Of a DNA stretch of 32,939 nt, positions 1 through 8,709 are shown in pieces. The first letter of the stretch is position 1; each line of letters opens with the position of its first letter. The translations under genes were made by a program, and so were the position numbers. The notes under the pieces were generated by a model that made no database searches, was not told where the DNA came from, and saw only the letters and a program-made list of their open reading frames with translations. The DNA is from a virus. The DNA lies in the IMG/VR virus record IMGVR_UViG_3300044940_000498, positions 1-32,939 of that record. One strand, 5' to 3'.

Positions 1-1178
1 GCATTGTTTATCTGGAAACCTCTGTTGTTATCAAGTCTAATTGTTCCAGCAAATCTTGCTGCAATTCCTGTATTATCAGGATCGATGTAATAAGCGGTAT
101 TATTGCTATCTCTAAATTCAGTTCCGTAAAGAATACCTGAAAAAACATTATTATATAAAGCAACACGGCTCCATGGCTGAGTTCCTACATCATTGGTAGC
201 TCTATAAAATAAACCCTGTTCAAAAAACGATGATGCAAATTGCATTGAGTAATAATTTGTATTATTATCATGAGTTACCGCAAGAAGATGTTGCGATGAA
301 CCATCATTTAAAGGCCAACCCCCTGATGTTGTTCCGCTATCTGTTTGCCAAAAACCTGAATCAGTTCTTGTGGTGATATCATTTTTAAGAGTTGAGCCGC
401 CAGAAAAAGTGGTTTGATTACCAAATGATCCTGTAAAACCTCTAGATCCAGTTGGCCCGGGTGGTCCTTGAATTCCTTGAGAACCAGTAAAACCTTGAGA
501 TCCTGTATATCCTAGCGGTCCTGGTTGCCAAGAACCGTCTCCTCGTAAGAATGTTTGATCATTTGCTGTACCAGTTCCTAATCTTGAAGGAGAAACAATT
601 CCTGTTGTTAAATTATCAGCGTTTAAATTAGTTATTAAACTTCCGTTTCCCTGAAAAGAACCAGTAAATGTATTTGCTGTAATAACATTTGCATTGTTAA
701 TATTTCCTCCGGAAGTTAATACTAATCCTTGGGAATTTATAGTTAGAATTGAATTTCCATTTACATGAGCAACTACATTACCATTAGTATTAGCTATAGT
801 TACATTAGAACTACCATTTGTAATGGTAGAAATTGTGAGGTTTTGCCAAGTTACTGTGTTATTGGGGCCAGAAATTAATATTTGCCCGGTATTGCCTCCC
901 CCAATTCTTATATTATTTACCGATCCTAAATCAACTATTCCAAAAAATTGTGTATTATTATTTACATTTAAATTGTTTATATTGGCAACATTTCCTGTTA
1001 CTACAATAGTATTTGACCAAATTCTTTGGCCATTAGAGTCCGATGTAAAAAAACTTCCGCCGACTGTGGGCACGCCTAAATCGGGCTCTGCGTTTTCTAA
1101 GTTAAGCCAATTATATCTATTTGGATCTGCATTTATTGAATTAGTTTTTTTAACTTTCCCGCTAATCAATTTTGCCAT
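1..1178 (-). CDS. Tail fibre protein with collagen-like repeat (3' end outside window)
   Basis: The reading frame opens at ATG (1178) and runs off the left edge, giving at least 392 residues. It starts MAKLISGKVKK, passes through fibre-type Asn/Thr/Gly-rich repeats (for example NVTIANTNGNVVAHVNGN), then about 12 uninterrupted Gly-X-Y triplets encoded at 414-521 (GPLGYTGSQGFTGSQG...), then a knob-like region with the motif DSNNTAYYIDPD. The last motif also occurs in the S74 fibre at the right end of the window. This suggests the unseen C-terminus may carry a similar module or an S74 chaperone, which is inference. Collagen-like stretches in phage fibres form trimeric rods. The gene starts 3 nt after the stop of the 108-aa gene and is probably co-transcribed with it. 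Likely role: host recognition at the tail. Confidence is high for fibre, low for the exact T4 counterpart. Confidence 0.8.
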   Translation of the reverse strand, partial: MAKLISGKVKKTNSINADPNRYNWLNLENAEPDLGVPTVGGSFFTSDSNGQRIWSNTIVVTGNVANINNLNVNNNTQFFGIVDLGSVNNIRIGGGNTGQILISGPNNTVTWQNLTISTITNGSSNVTIANTNGNVVAHVNGNSILTINSQGLVLTSGGNINNANVITANTFTGSFQGNGSLITNLNADNLTTGIVSPSRLGTGTANDQTFLRGDGSWQPGPLGYTGSQGFTGSQGIQGPPGPTGSRGFTGSFGNQTTFSGGSTLKNDITTRTDSGFWQTDSGTTSGGWPLNDGSSQHLLAVTHDNNTNYYSMQFASSFFEQGLFYRATNDVGTQPWSRVALYNNVFSGILYGTEFRDSNNTAYYIDPDNTGIAARFAGTIRLDNNRGFQINN

Positions 1179-1181
1179 AGT

Positions 1182-1508
1182 TTATCTCGTCTCTAAAATA
1201 CTTAATGTTAATTTAAGAACATTATTTGCTGTTCCTACTACACCAACTGAGGAACCAGGTTCTATAACCAATTTACCTTGAAGCAAACTTGCTGCATCTT
1301 TAACTGGAATTACAAAATTTTTTACTAATTCAGTATTCACATTATTTTTACGTGTATAAAATGTTATTTCGGCATCAGAATTACCTACATTGGTTGCTTG
1401 CGCTAATAAAACAATTGTAGTGGTATCAACAGGTGCAGTATAAAAAATATTTGGTGTTGTCGTAACTTCTATTGCTAATGACTTAAAAGTATTAATAGGT
1501 GACGCCAT
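1182..1508 (-). CDS. Small conserved virion protein, Ig-like/beta-rich
   Basis: A 108-residue protein starting MASPINTFKSLAIEV, rich in beta-prone residues and without signal peptide or membrane segment. The core pattern (a 'TxxxxIYTAP...VLLAQ...N' strand set, then ELVKNF.IP..DAASLL.GKLV and a C-terminal LKLTLSILE) resembles small structural proteins found among the fibre genes of T4-like aquatic phages; this is from memory of the family, not a search. A good Shine-Dalgarno (AAGGAT) precedes the ATG. A late-type box AATAAATA lies at 1529-1536, overlapping the end of the upstream fibre gene. It sits between two fibre genes, so a role as fibre adaptor or decoration protein is likely but unproven. 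Confidence 0.7.
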   Translation of the reverse strand: MASPINTFKSLAIEVTTTPNIFYTAPVDTTTIVLLAQATNVGNSDAEITFYTRKNNVNTELVKNFVIPVKDAASLLQGKLVIEPGSSVGVVGTANNVLKLTLSILETR

Positions 1509-1528
1509 TGATATATCCTTTTATAATA

Positions 1529-1536
1529 TATTTATT
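1529..1536 (-). promoter_or_regulatory. Late-type promoter -10 box AATAAATA
   Basis: T4-late-like box upstream of the 108-aa gene (21 nt to ATG), overlapping the end of the preceding fibre gene. Confidence 0.6.
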
Positions 1537-1538
1537 TT

Positions 1539-4460
1539 TTAATTTCCGCCTTCCAATGCAAGTATATACGGTGTTAAGACCGCAAACAGTCCTCTTTCAA
1601 AAGTTTGTCCTGAAATTGTACCTGCTTCTTTTTCAATTACCAAGCCAGGTCCAATTCTAAAATCACCATAATGGTCGGTACTGGTCCAATTGACAATACC
1701 TCCATTTAATGCCCTAACTTCGTTTTCTTGTATTGGAACACCGCCAAGTCTGGGTGTAGCTGTTAATAAATTAGTACCTGAACCCACATATTCAAAAGTT
1801 TGACCTGAAGCACTAATTAAACTAGGTTGATGGAATATTACAACAGTACCGTTGGCAGGAGTATTTCCTGGAGGCTGACTAAACTTAATAATGCTTACTC
1901 CTCCTACTAATGGCGTAGCTTCGCGCACTGTGTACCAATTAGTATCGCCCGCAAAGCGAAATGCATCATTTACTGCTGGGCGTTGGGATAATCCACTGAC
2001 CACTACTTGACCATTTATGAATGAATCAACAAATCCAGTATATTTAGGGGAAGATACTCCGTCTGCCACAAGGCCATAATCACCAAAAGCATTATTACTA
2101 TTGGCTATAGAACATTGCCCCCCTGTTTCGCATAATACTCCAATTGAACAACAAATTGTAAAAATACTAACAAGCTGTGCATACCCTTCATTAATAATAT
2201 GAATACCTATCCCACCTTGGTTAAATTGTGTATAGCTATCCGTAACCATTGATTTTAGGCCACCGGCCAAATTACCATCTACCCTCATGCCACATCCTGT
2301 GGTAGTAATCGAACTACAGCCCTGAACATAAGGGCTAGTAAAGATGTTCCCTGCACCTCCAGAAGGAAAGGCTACGGCTGCTGCCGGAGATAAATGGTCT
2401 CTGAAAGTCATGCCATACAAGTAAACCCCGTTTCTTACATGAAAAATATCTTGAGTAGGGTTTGCCGGCCTGACCGTGACAGAACGCAAATTATCACCTA
2501 TTATAGAAACTCTTTCCGGAACACTAATTGGGTTATCTTCAGTATAATCTCCCGCTTTGACAAAAATAACTGTGCCTGGTGTTGCTAACGCTACCGCTGC
2601 TTTAATAGTTAATTTAGCATTGTCCAATGAATTTCCAGGATTACTGTCATTACCACTCTTGGATACATAAATAACATTTTCTGCTTTACCGACCGTAGTC
2701 CAGAATAAATTTCCAGCACCATCGGTTTTAATAACTTGGTTTGGAAGACCTCCTAAAATTTTGAGAGTTGTAAGGTCACCCAAATCAACCATGGCTGCAC
2801 TCATGTTAACGTTATTGGTTACAGTTAGGTTACCTAAATTTCCCAAACTTGTAATGTTTGGTTGAGCATTAGTTAGTAATGTACCTACTAAAGATGCAGC
2901 CGAAATTGTCCCCGAATTTGCATTGATATTTCCAGCAGAAATATTACCCGAAACGTTTAATGAAGTTAAAGTTCCCACACTTGTAATATTTGGCTGATCA
3001 TTCCCTATAACAGTAATTGCGGTACTTGCGGCTGCGGCTGATTGCCAGGATAACACCCCATTTCCGTCAGTTGCAAGTACCTTTCCTGGTGCCCCGCCTA
3101 ATATTCTCAAATTCGCAACTTGTCCTAGATTTATAGTATGACCGGTCAAAGATACATTCCCTTGAACTGTTAACCCGGTTAATGTACCTACACTTGTAAT
3201 ATTTGGTTGATTATTTCCAGTAACTGTATTTGCGGTATTTGATTGATTAACTGGTCCGATAACATTGTTACCAAGTATATTAGTTAATCCTGCGCCGTTT
3301 CCTGATATACCATTAACTACAATATTGCCATTATTATTTCTGGCAACAATAGTTCCCGGTGTGGCAGCATTAGCATCAACACTATACCCTTGTAACAATG
3401 ATGCATTCAAATTAGCTATCTGAGCATTTGAAGATACCACTAACGACGGATCTGTGGTATTTGTTAAAATTATTCTATTTGCAGTGACATTACCAGTAGA
3501 GAATATAGTATTTACAGTTAAATTGGTTAATGTAGTATTACCTGATACATCTAAGTTTCCATTAATGTTGGCACCATCGGCGGTAGCTATGATTCTAGAA
3601 GTTCCTGCTACTGATATATTAATATTGCCCCCCGCACCCGTTATGTTTACGTTACTAGTTCCGCCGTTGGCTAAAATACCATTAAAACGATTGGCAACTA
3701 CATTGCCCGTCACTACTATACCAGTTTGAGTAATATTAGCTATTAAATTCCCATTAACCGAAGCTGTTATATTACCGTTGGCTGTTGGTATGTTTACGTT
3801 ACTACTACCATTTAATATAGTTGGTCCTGGAGAAGCAATTACTCCAGTTAATTGACTTCCATTGCCTATAAAAAAATTAGCAGAAACATTTCCGGCAACT
3901 GCTATATTAGATGCATTTAACGTATTAATATTTGCAGACGACGCCTGTAAATTATTAGCACTTAATGACCCAGTTATTGTTAATAATGATACATTTGCAT
4001 TTTGAGCAGTTACTGTATTTAATGTTACAGTTCCAGTAAAATTGGCATTACTGCCGGAAATTGAATTATTTACAGATAGTGTGTTGGCAGTGAGATTATT
4101 ACTCAAATTTATATTACTAATATTGGAAAGAGTTTCTGGGATATTGATAACAATAGGCACACTGCCATTACGGATAACTGCCAATGATCCGGGGACGCCG
4201 GTGCCGGCAGAAACTACTAAAGTATTACTAATTATTCTTACCTGAGCAATGTTTGCAGTTGCAATAACATCGCCGGTAGTAGCACTTACTGTAATTCCTT
4301 CTCCGGGTGTTCTATTTAAAGAACGAACACCTTTATTTTGAACATCAGAGTATAACTCCGTAAAGTTATCTTGAATTTTAATAAATGCTTCACGGATTTG
4401 ATCTGCCGAGGGATCATTTGGAAAAGACCCGAAATTTATAATTTTCTGTGCCAGAGTCAA
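1539..4460 (-). CDS. Large tail fibre protein with NITSVGTL repeats and a beta-helix domain
   Basis: A 973-residue fibre. The N-terminus (AQKIINFGSFPND...IREAFIKIQDNFTELYSD) is the conserved attachment segment seen on fibres of T4-like aquatic phages. Residues about 100-640 are a long repetitive shaft with recurring QPNITSVGTLTSLNVSGN-type units separated by GGLPNQVIKTDGAG-type turns. From about residue 650 a pectate-lyase-like right-handed beta-helix begins (VIYVSKSGNDSNPG, then repeated V.I.GDN/GCSSI turns). Such domains bind or degrade surface polysaccharide. No S74 domain is visible. The start is odd: the longest frame begins with TTG at 4460, directly abutting AAAGGAG. A CTG at 4454 (giving Met-AQKIINFG) has ideal spacing of 6 nt and fits the family N-terminus better. 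A late box is at 4490-4497 and a strong terminator separates it from the next gene upstream. Confidence 0.85.
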   Translation of the reverse strand: MTLAQKIINFGSFPNDPSADQIREAFIKIQDNFTELYSDVQNKGVRSLNRTPGEGITVSATTGDVIATANIAQVRIISNTLVVSAGTGVPGSLAVIRNGSVPIVINIPETLSNISNINLSNNLTANTLSVNNSISGSNANFTGTVTLNTVTAQNANVSLLTITGSLSANNLQASSANINTLNASNIAVAGNVSANFFIGNGSQLTGVIASPGPTILNGSSNVNIPTANGNITASVNGNLIANITQTGIVVTGNVVANRFNGILANGGTSNVNITGAGGNINISVAGTSRIIATADGANINGNLDVSGNTTLTNLTVNTIFSTGNVTANRIILTNTTDPSLVVSSNAQIANLNASLLQGYSVDANAATPGTIVARNNNGNIVVNGISGNGAGLTNILGNNVIGPVNQSNTANTVTGNNQPNITSVGTLTGLTVQGNVSLTGHTINLGQVANLRILGGAPGKVLATDGNGVLSWQSAAAASTAITVIGNDQPNITSVGTLTSLNVSGNISAGNINANSGTISAASLVGTLLTNAQPNITSLGNLGNLTVTNNVNMSAAMVDLGDLTTLKILGGLPNQVIKTDGAGNLFWTTVGKAENVIYVSKSGNDSNPGNSLDNAKLTIKAAVALATPGTVIFVKAGDYTEDNPISVPERVSIIGDNLRSVTVRPANPTQDIFHVRNGVYLYGMTFRDHLSPAAAVAFPSGGAGNIFTSPYVQGCSSITTTGCGMRVDGNLAGGLKSMVTDSYTQFNQGGIGIHIINEGYAQLVSIFTICCSIGVLCETGGQCSIANSNNAFGDYGLVADGVSSPKYTGFVDSFINGQVVVSGLSQRPAVNDAFRFAGDTNWYTVREATPLVGGVSIIKFSQPPGNTPANGTVVIFHQPSLISASGQTFEYVGSGTNLLTATPRLGGVPIQENEVRALNGGIVNWTSTDHYGDFRIGPGLVIEKEAGTISGQTFERGLFAVLTPYILALEGGN

Positions 4461-4489
4461 CTCCTTTCAACAACTAAGTTATCTAATCA

Positions 4490-4497
4490 TATTTATC
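4490..4497 (-). promoter_or_regulatory. Late-type promoter -10 box GATAAATA
   Basis: T4-late-like box about 30 nt before the large fibre start; just downstream of the 4507-4537 terminator, so the fibre has its own transcript. Confidence 0.7.
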
Positions 4498-4506
4498 AAA
4501 ATATAT

Positions 4507-4537
4507 ATTAAAACAGGGCCTGAGGCCCTGTTTTAAT
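4507..4537. terminator. Strong intrinsic terminator
   Basis: 14-bp perfect stem (ATTAAAACAGGGCC / GGCCCTGTTTTAAT) with a TGA loop and T-rich flanks on both sides. It ends the leftward transcript of the large acidic gene and can work in both directions. Confidence 0.9.
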
Positions 4538-4559
4538 TTTTAATTGTTGAAAAATTTTA

Positions 4560-7514
4560 TTATTTTTTAATACCAGACAATTTTAACAACTCTTCAATTG
4601 TTTCTTCACTAATGGAACGTTGCCTTTCTGCTTGATTTGCAATTACAGGAGTGGTTGTTTGTCCAGTAGCCTTAGGCTTATTAATTCCCCCTGCAATGGT
4701 CTGTGTCATAAATTCTATATCTTGGACAAAAGCATGTTCCGTTCCTCTTTTACCTGCTTTGTTAGCCCATTCTTTAAGTTCTTCACTATCAAAATCTTCA
4801 TCTGAATCTATATTATCTATATCTGTATGCATTTCTTCTTCAGGTTCATTTAGTTTTTCAACTATGCGATTAACAATTTCTTCATGGTCGTCATCAGGGT
4901 GAAGAGTTCCGTTGCTGTCTTGAATTATTTCATCTTCATATTGCTGAAGTTTTTCTAAAACTTCGTCACCATAGAAACCCTTTAGGCCGTCATTAACAAT
5001 TTCAAAAGGATCGTCGCTTGTTTTAACTTTTTCTTTAAAATCGTCAAAGGATTCCGATGACAGCAAGTTACCTTCGCTATCTAATTCTTCTCCTTCTGCT
5101 AAATTATCGAGTTTTCTTAATAATTCAACAAAGTTAATGTTTTCTTTTACTTTTTCTTTTGGCTCGCAAGAATGTTCTTCTTCCATCATTTCACCGCATT
5201 CTGTGCAAGTTTTCGAATTTTTATTTGAATTTTCTTCTTCATCATCATTATCAGACTCGCAGGAATCGATTTCTTCATCATCTTTAAATTCCTGTTCAGG
5301 ATTTTCACTATTGGGGTAATTACTTGTTCCAAAACCCCAATCTGCTCCGATCATTTTTTCTTCATTATCTTTATAAGAAGAATATTCATCTTCATAGTCT
5401 TCGCCGTTAGATGCTTCTATGCCTGATAATTTTTGCATAAGTCCAAGCATAGAATCCGAACCATCAATTACTTCTATTTCTGTTCCTGTTGCAGGTTCTG
5501 ATGTCGGTAGCGACGTTACCGGTTCGTCACCAAATAAACTTAAACCAGAATTCTTAATTAAACTCAACAACTCATCAGCATCATGATCTGTTGCAGTAAT
5601 AGTTACTGCATCAGGACCTAAATCAGTGCCTTTGTTTACAGAAATACTAATACCTTCATTGATAAGTTGTTTAAGCTGTTTATCCCAACTTTCAAACATC
5701 TCATCATATTCAGTTACTGGTTCTAACTTTCCATCACCATCTAAATCAAATTTCTTGGCCCCCATTTCTCTTGCTTTGGCCAGTCTGCCAGTAAAAGCAT
5801 TACCTTCATTTACAGAATTAAGAATTTCGTTAAGTTCCTGCTCCACCCGATCTGAAAGGTCTGTGTCTCCCGTTGTCGTAGAATAAAGTTCATTGCCTAG
5901 CTGTTCTATCCACTCGGCGGTTGGAATAAAATCAGGATCTTGTAGTTTTGCAACTGCCTCTTCTAAAACATCAACTACCTCGTTATTATCATAAAAGTCA
6001 TTATCTAAATTTTTTTGTTCTTCATTTTTTGCATCAATCAAGAAATCTATCATTTTAGTTTTAACAAAATCCATGTCGGATTGGTTTTCACTTAAATATT
6101 CTTCATTCACATCGCCTGATTGAAGTGCCATTACACTATCCATGAGCGTAACCATACTTGAACCGGGTCGCCCGTGTTCGCTAGATATTGCACCCATTAT
6201 ATCAGCATACCAATTTTTTTCCGCAACTTCTTCTTGTGAGGTTCCGCGAACAACTCTCATGGCTTTGTGTGCCAACAACATAATTTGTTCACCTATTGAC
6301 TCAAGCTCAGCTGCCTCATTACTATATTCACTCTCCGTTGTTAAAGTGGTATGTGTTAATGGAGAATGTGTCGGAACTGAGGTTGACATATCTTCACCCA
6401 TATAGCGTTCATCCAGCCCTTCTTTGTAGCCTTGATGATAGGCCGTTCGTTCTTCTAAATCTTCATAATCAGTTCCATGATAAGGGTTGCCGCGAAGGCC
6501 ATGTGTTTTACCCTCATGTCTGGCTGCACTAATCTTTGGATTACTTCTCATTACTGATTCCTTCATTTCTTGCTTATCATGCCAGCGTAAATATCTATCA
6601 CCGGTCTTTTTATCACCTTTCAAAAAAGCTTCGCCCGCCTTATTCCATGCATAATCTTTTCTTGTCTGAACAAACGGAACGTCTTTTTTAAATTCTCTAC
6701 GTAGGGAACCTTTAATTTTTTCCTTAATGCCTTCTTTAACATCTTTTTTCTTATTTTTATTGTTAAGCATTCCTCGCTTATTAACTGTTGCCCATGCAAT
6801 ATTTTCGGCTTCTTCTTTTGATTTTCCTGTTTTTCTTTCTGATTTCATGATATGCTTGACCATACGATCAACTTTGGCACCTTCTTTCATTTTATTTTTA
6901 TGGATTTTTTGGAAAGTTTTTTCTTCTGTAATTTCATCTTCTTCGGCAGATACTAAATCATCAATATGCATTTTAGTTGTTTTACCAAATTTATTTTTTA
7001 CTAATACCAAGGTATCATCTATAATTTCAACTATTTCAAGTGGTTCACCAGTTTGGTCCCATTCAGGATAAACCTTAGCACCAACATAAATGTGCTCTAG
7101 TTCTGTTTCACGAAGAGGTTGCTGATTTTGATTTTGATTATTTTGATTAACTGCCTGCATTCCTTGAGCTGAAATATTATTTGGAGCATCTGTCAAGCTA
7201 GTTGGAACAACAATCTGTGCTTTATTTTGTTTTGCTAAATCTTGAACCGCATTTTGTATTGCTTTAGCTGCCGGACTATTATCATCAATATCAAGAAATG
7301 CCGCTGCTTGTTGCTGGTTATTATTACCAGCTTGTTTTACTACCGGAATAGGTTTCAGGTTACTTATATTTTCAAAAATTTCTTTAAAAGAAGAAGATTT
7401 AGAATTTTTTTTTGACCCAGCCGTTTTCTCTTCTTTAAGAATTTTTTTGTTAACTCTATTTGGATTTCCCGGATAGCTTTCAATATCACGTAATTTTTTA
7501 ATAATATCTTTCAT
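4560..7514 (-). CDS. Large acidic protein, probably head-associated, function unknown
   Basis: A 984-residue, very acidic, low-complexity protein not assigned to a named family. Visible parts: a basic N-terminus (KKLRDIES, KKILKEEK); a Gln/Asn-rich linker; a conserved segment at about residues 140-190 (YPEWDQTGEPLEIVEI, SH3/KOW-like); a basic patch with VKHIMKSERKTGKSKEEAE and RHEGKTHGLRGNPYHG; an EF-hand-like loop FDLDGDGKLEPV near 590; a Cys/His cluster CTECGEMMEEEHSC near 770-785 that could bind zinc; and the short motif L-x-K-LSGI twice (about 695 and at the extreme C-terminus, ELLKLSGIKK). It starts 4 nt after the stop of the 208-aa gene, so the two are translationally linked. The charge pattern recalls scaffold or internal head proteins of T4-like phages, but that is inference. 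Confidence 0.7.
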   Translation of the reverse strand: MKDIIKKLRDIESYPGNPNRVNKKILKEEKTAGSKKNSKSSSFKEIFENISNLKPIPVVKQAGNNNQQQAAAFLDIDDNSPAAKAIQNAVQDLAKQNKAQIVVPTSLTDAPNNISAQGMQAVNQNNQNQNQQPLRETELEHIYVGAKVYPEWDQTGEPLEIVEIIDDTLVLVKNKFGKTTKMHIDDLVSAEEDEITEEKTFQKIHKNKMKEGAKVDRMVKHIMKSERKTGKSKEEAENIAWATVNKRGMLNNKNKKKDVKEGIKEKIKGSLRREFKKDVPFVQTRKDYAWNKAGEAFLKGDKKTGDRYLRWHDKQEMKESVMRSNPKISAARHEGKTHGLRGNPYHGTDYEDLEERTAYHQGYKEGLDERYMGEDMSTSVPTHSPLTHTTLTTESEYSNEAAELESIGEQIMLLAHKAMRVVRGTSQEEVAEKNWYADIMGAISSEHGRPGSSMVTLMDSVMALQSGDVNEEYLSENQSDMDFVKTKMIDFLIDAKNEEQKNLDNDFYDNNEVVDVLEEAVAKLQDPDFIPTAEWIEQLGNELYSTTTGDTDLSDRVEQELNEILNSVNEGNAFTGRLAKAREMGAKKFDLDGDGKLEPVTEYDEMFESWDKQLKQLINEGISISVNKGTDLGPDAVTITATDHDADELLSLIKNSGLSLFGDEPVTSLPTSEPATGTEIEVIDGSDSMLGLMQKLSGIEASNGEDYEDEYSSYKDNEEKMIGADWGFGTSNYPNSENPEQEFKDDEEIDSCESDNDDEEENSNKNSKTCTECGEMMEEEHSCEPKEKVKENINFVELLRKLDNLAEGEELDSEGNLLSSESFDDFKEKVKTSDDPFEIVNDGLKGFYGDEVLEKLQQYEDEIIQDSNGTLHPDDDHEEIVNRIVEKLNEPEEEMHTDIDNIDSDEDFDSEELKEWANKAGKRGTEHAFVQDIEFMTQTIAGGINKPKATGQTTTPVIANQAERQRSISEETIEELLKLSGIKK

Positions 7515-7517
7515 GAT

Positions 7518-8144
7518 TTAAGATCCTGTTCTTCCTGTTTTTGGCCTTTTGGGTAAATTAATTTTGGTCATGGGGCTATTTTTTCCCATAGATTTATGAA
7601 GAGTCTCTGGCTTGAATGGGTCAAAGTCAATTTTTGGGGTTTTATTAGCAAAAACCATTTCCATTTTATCTTCTTCATGTTGTTTTTTTATATATTCTAA
7701 GTAACTGTTAGCATACTGCTTACTTGCCTCTTTGGCACCCGGTTGTTCTTCAAGTTCAGTATGATTTAAAAGAGGACTATGTGATTCTTGCTCTGCGTAT
7801 GCTTCTGCCTCTTTATCCAAACTATTTGAATAATCGGTACCTATCATTTTAACCCGATTTGGGTCAATGCCAAGAAGCTGAGCTATTTGTGTAACATATG
7901 GCTCAATTACAGGGTACCGACACTCTATATCAATAATATTTACTCTTTCGTTTTTTACACCATAAAACCCTTCTGGTTTCTTTTGTATTGGTGTGGATTT
8001 TGGTCCCTCAATTTTTACAGGGCTAAATTTTTGTAAATTATATTTTAATAATTGCAATTTCGTTTCGTCAATATCACCGGCTATTTTAATTTTATAGTTA
8101 TAAGTGTGAATAGACTCAACGATATAATATTTTAGGCTCTTCAT
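7518..8144 (-). CDS. Conserved phage protein with capsid-targeting-like N-terminus
   Basis: A 208-residue protein beginning MKSLKYYIVES. This resembles T4 capsid-targeting sequences (MKTYQEFIAEA in IPIII), including an I-x-E|S site fitting the prohead protease rule (L/I)-x-E. Next comes a compact alpha/beta domain (YKIKIAGDIDETKLQLLKYNLQKF...TPIQKKPEGF...VNIIDIECRYPVIEPYVTQIAQLLGI, residues 16-95), a charged linker with repeated acidic stretches, and a basic, Pro-rich tail. I recall homologues with the same N-terminal pattern in aquatic T4-like phages, without known function. A late box GATAAATA at 8171-8178 and an AGAGG ribosome site precede the ATG. It is followed at 4 nt by the large acidic gene. 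Packaging into the head is inferred only from the N-terminus and the partner. Confidence 0.75.
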   Translation of the reverse strand: MKSLKYYIVESIHTYNYKIKIAGDIDETKLQLLKYNLQKFSPVKIEGPKSTPIQKKPEGFYGVKNERVNIIDIECRYPVIEPYVTQIAQLLGIDPNRVKMIGTDYSNSLDKEAEAYAEQESHSPLLNHTELEEQPGAKEASKQYANSYLEYIKKQHEEDKMEMVFANKTPKIDFDPFKPETLHKSMGKNSPMTKINLPKRPKTGRTGS

Positions 8145-8170
8145 TAAATATAACCTCTAATGTATAAGAG

Positions 8171-8178
8171 TATTTATC
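8171..8178 (-). promoter_or_regulatory. Late-type promoter -10 box GATAAATA
   Basis: Box 27 nt upstream of the 208-aa gene; drives it together with the large acidic gene. Confidence 0.7.
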
Positions 8179-8199
8179 ATTATTGTGAATATTTTAGTT

Positions 8200-8694
8200 T
8201 TATGACTGATCTGGATTATTTTTGTTATTTAACATTTTTAATAATTCATTTCTATCTAATGCTTTGCCCTCACCTATGGGCGTATTTTCAATTGTTTGTG
8301 TCTTTTCTAAAAGTTTAGCTTCAATTTGTAGTTTTTTAAGCTGTTGGTCGATCATTTTAAGTTTCTTATTAATCTTAACTGTTTTAGAAGCAATAGCATG
8401 ACCCAACATGTTGCTAGCACTATTAAAAATTTCAGGGCCGTGTTTTGGCTCTACATTCATGCCAAGTTCCATTAGTTCTTTGTAACTGTCAATTGCCATT
8501 TTAGCTAATTCATCAAGCTCTCGGTCAGCGCTTTCTAAACCTTTAACTAGGGGCAATGCTCTATCTATTTTTTCTAAAGTTTTAAAGGCGTCTTCCGAAA
8601 CTTCGCTTGTGTCTTCTTTAAGTTGGATAGCAGTTTCATTTGTCTCGTCTAAGTTTTCAGGAAGTTGAAATAATTCTTTTAATTTCTTGGTCAT
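8200..8694 (-). CDS. 16: Probable terminase small subunit (gp16-like)
   Basis: A 164-residue, almost wholly helical protein, the same length as T4 gp16 (164). The central part (ELAKMAIDSYKELMELG...PEIFNSASNMLGHAIASK, then a Lys-rich helix INKKLKMIDQQLKKLQ) has the layout of the gp16 oligomerisation domain, where T4 has a comparable 'spRhmEVfatLm' helix pair. In T4 the protein forms rings that regulate the packaging ATPase gp17 and recognise concatemer DNA. gp17 is not in this window, so synteny does not confirm the call. An AAGAGAG ribosome site precedes the ATG, and the gene follows the GH19 endolysin by 15 nt, probably in one transcript. Alternative: an unrelated helical head-assembly protein. 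Confidence 0.6.
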   Translation of the reverse strand: MTKKLKELFQLPENLDETNETAIQLKEDTSEVSEDAFKTLEKIDRALPLVKGLESADRELDELAKMAIDSYKELMELGMNVEPKHGPEIFNSASNMLGHAIASKTVKINKKLKMIDQQLKKLQIEAKLLEKTQTIENTPIGEGKALDRNELLKMLNNKNNPDQS

Positions 8695-8709
8695 TAGAAA
8701 CTCTCTTGA

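Noticed and set aside
823-1281. 152-codon + strand frame under the left fibre
   Set aside because: A mirror of the fibre repeats crossing two genes; no family resemblance.
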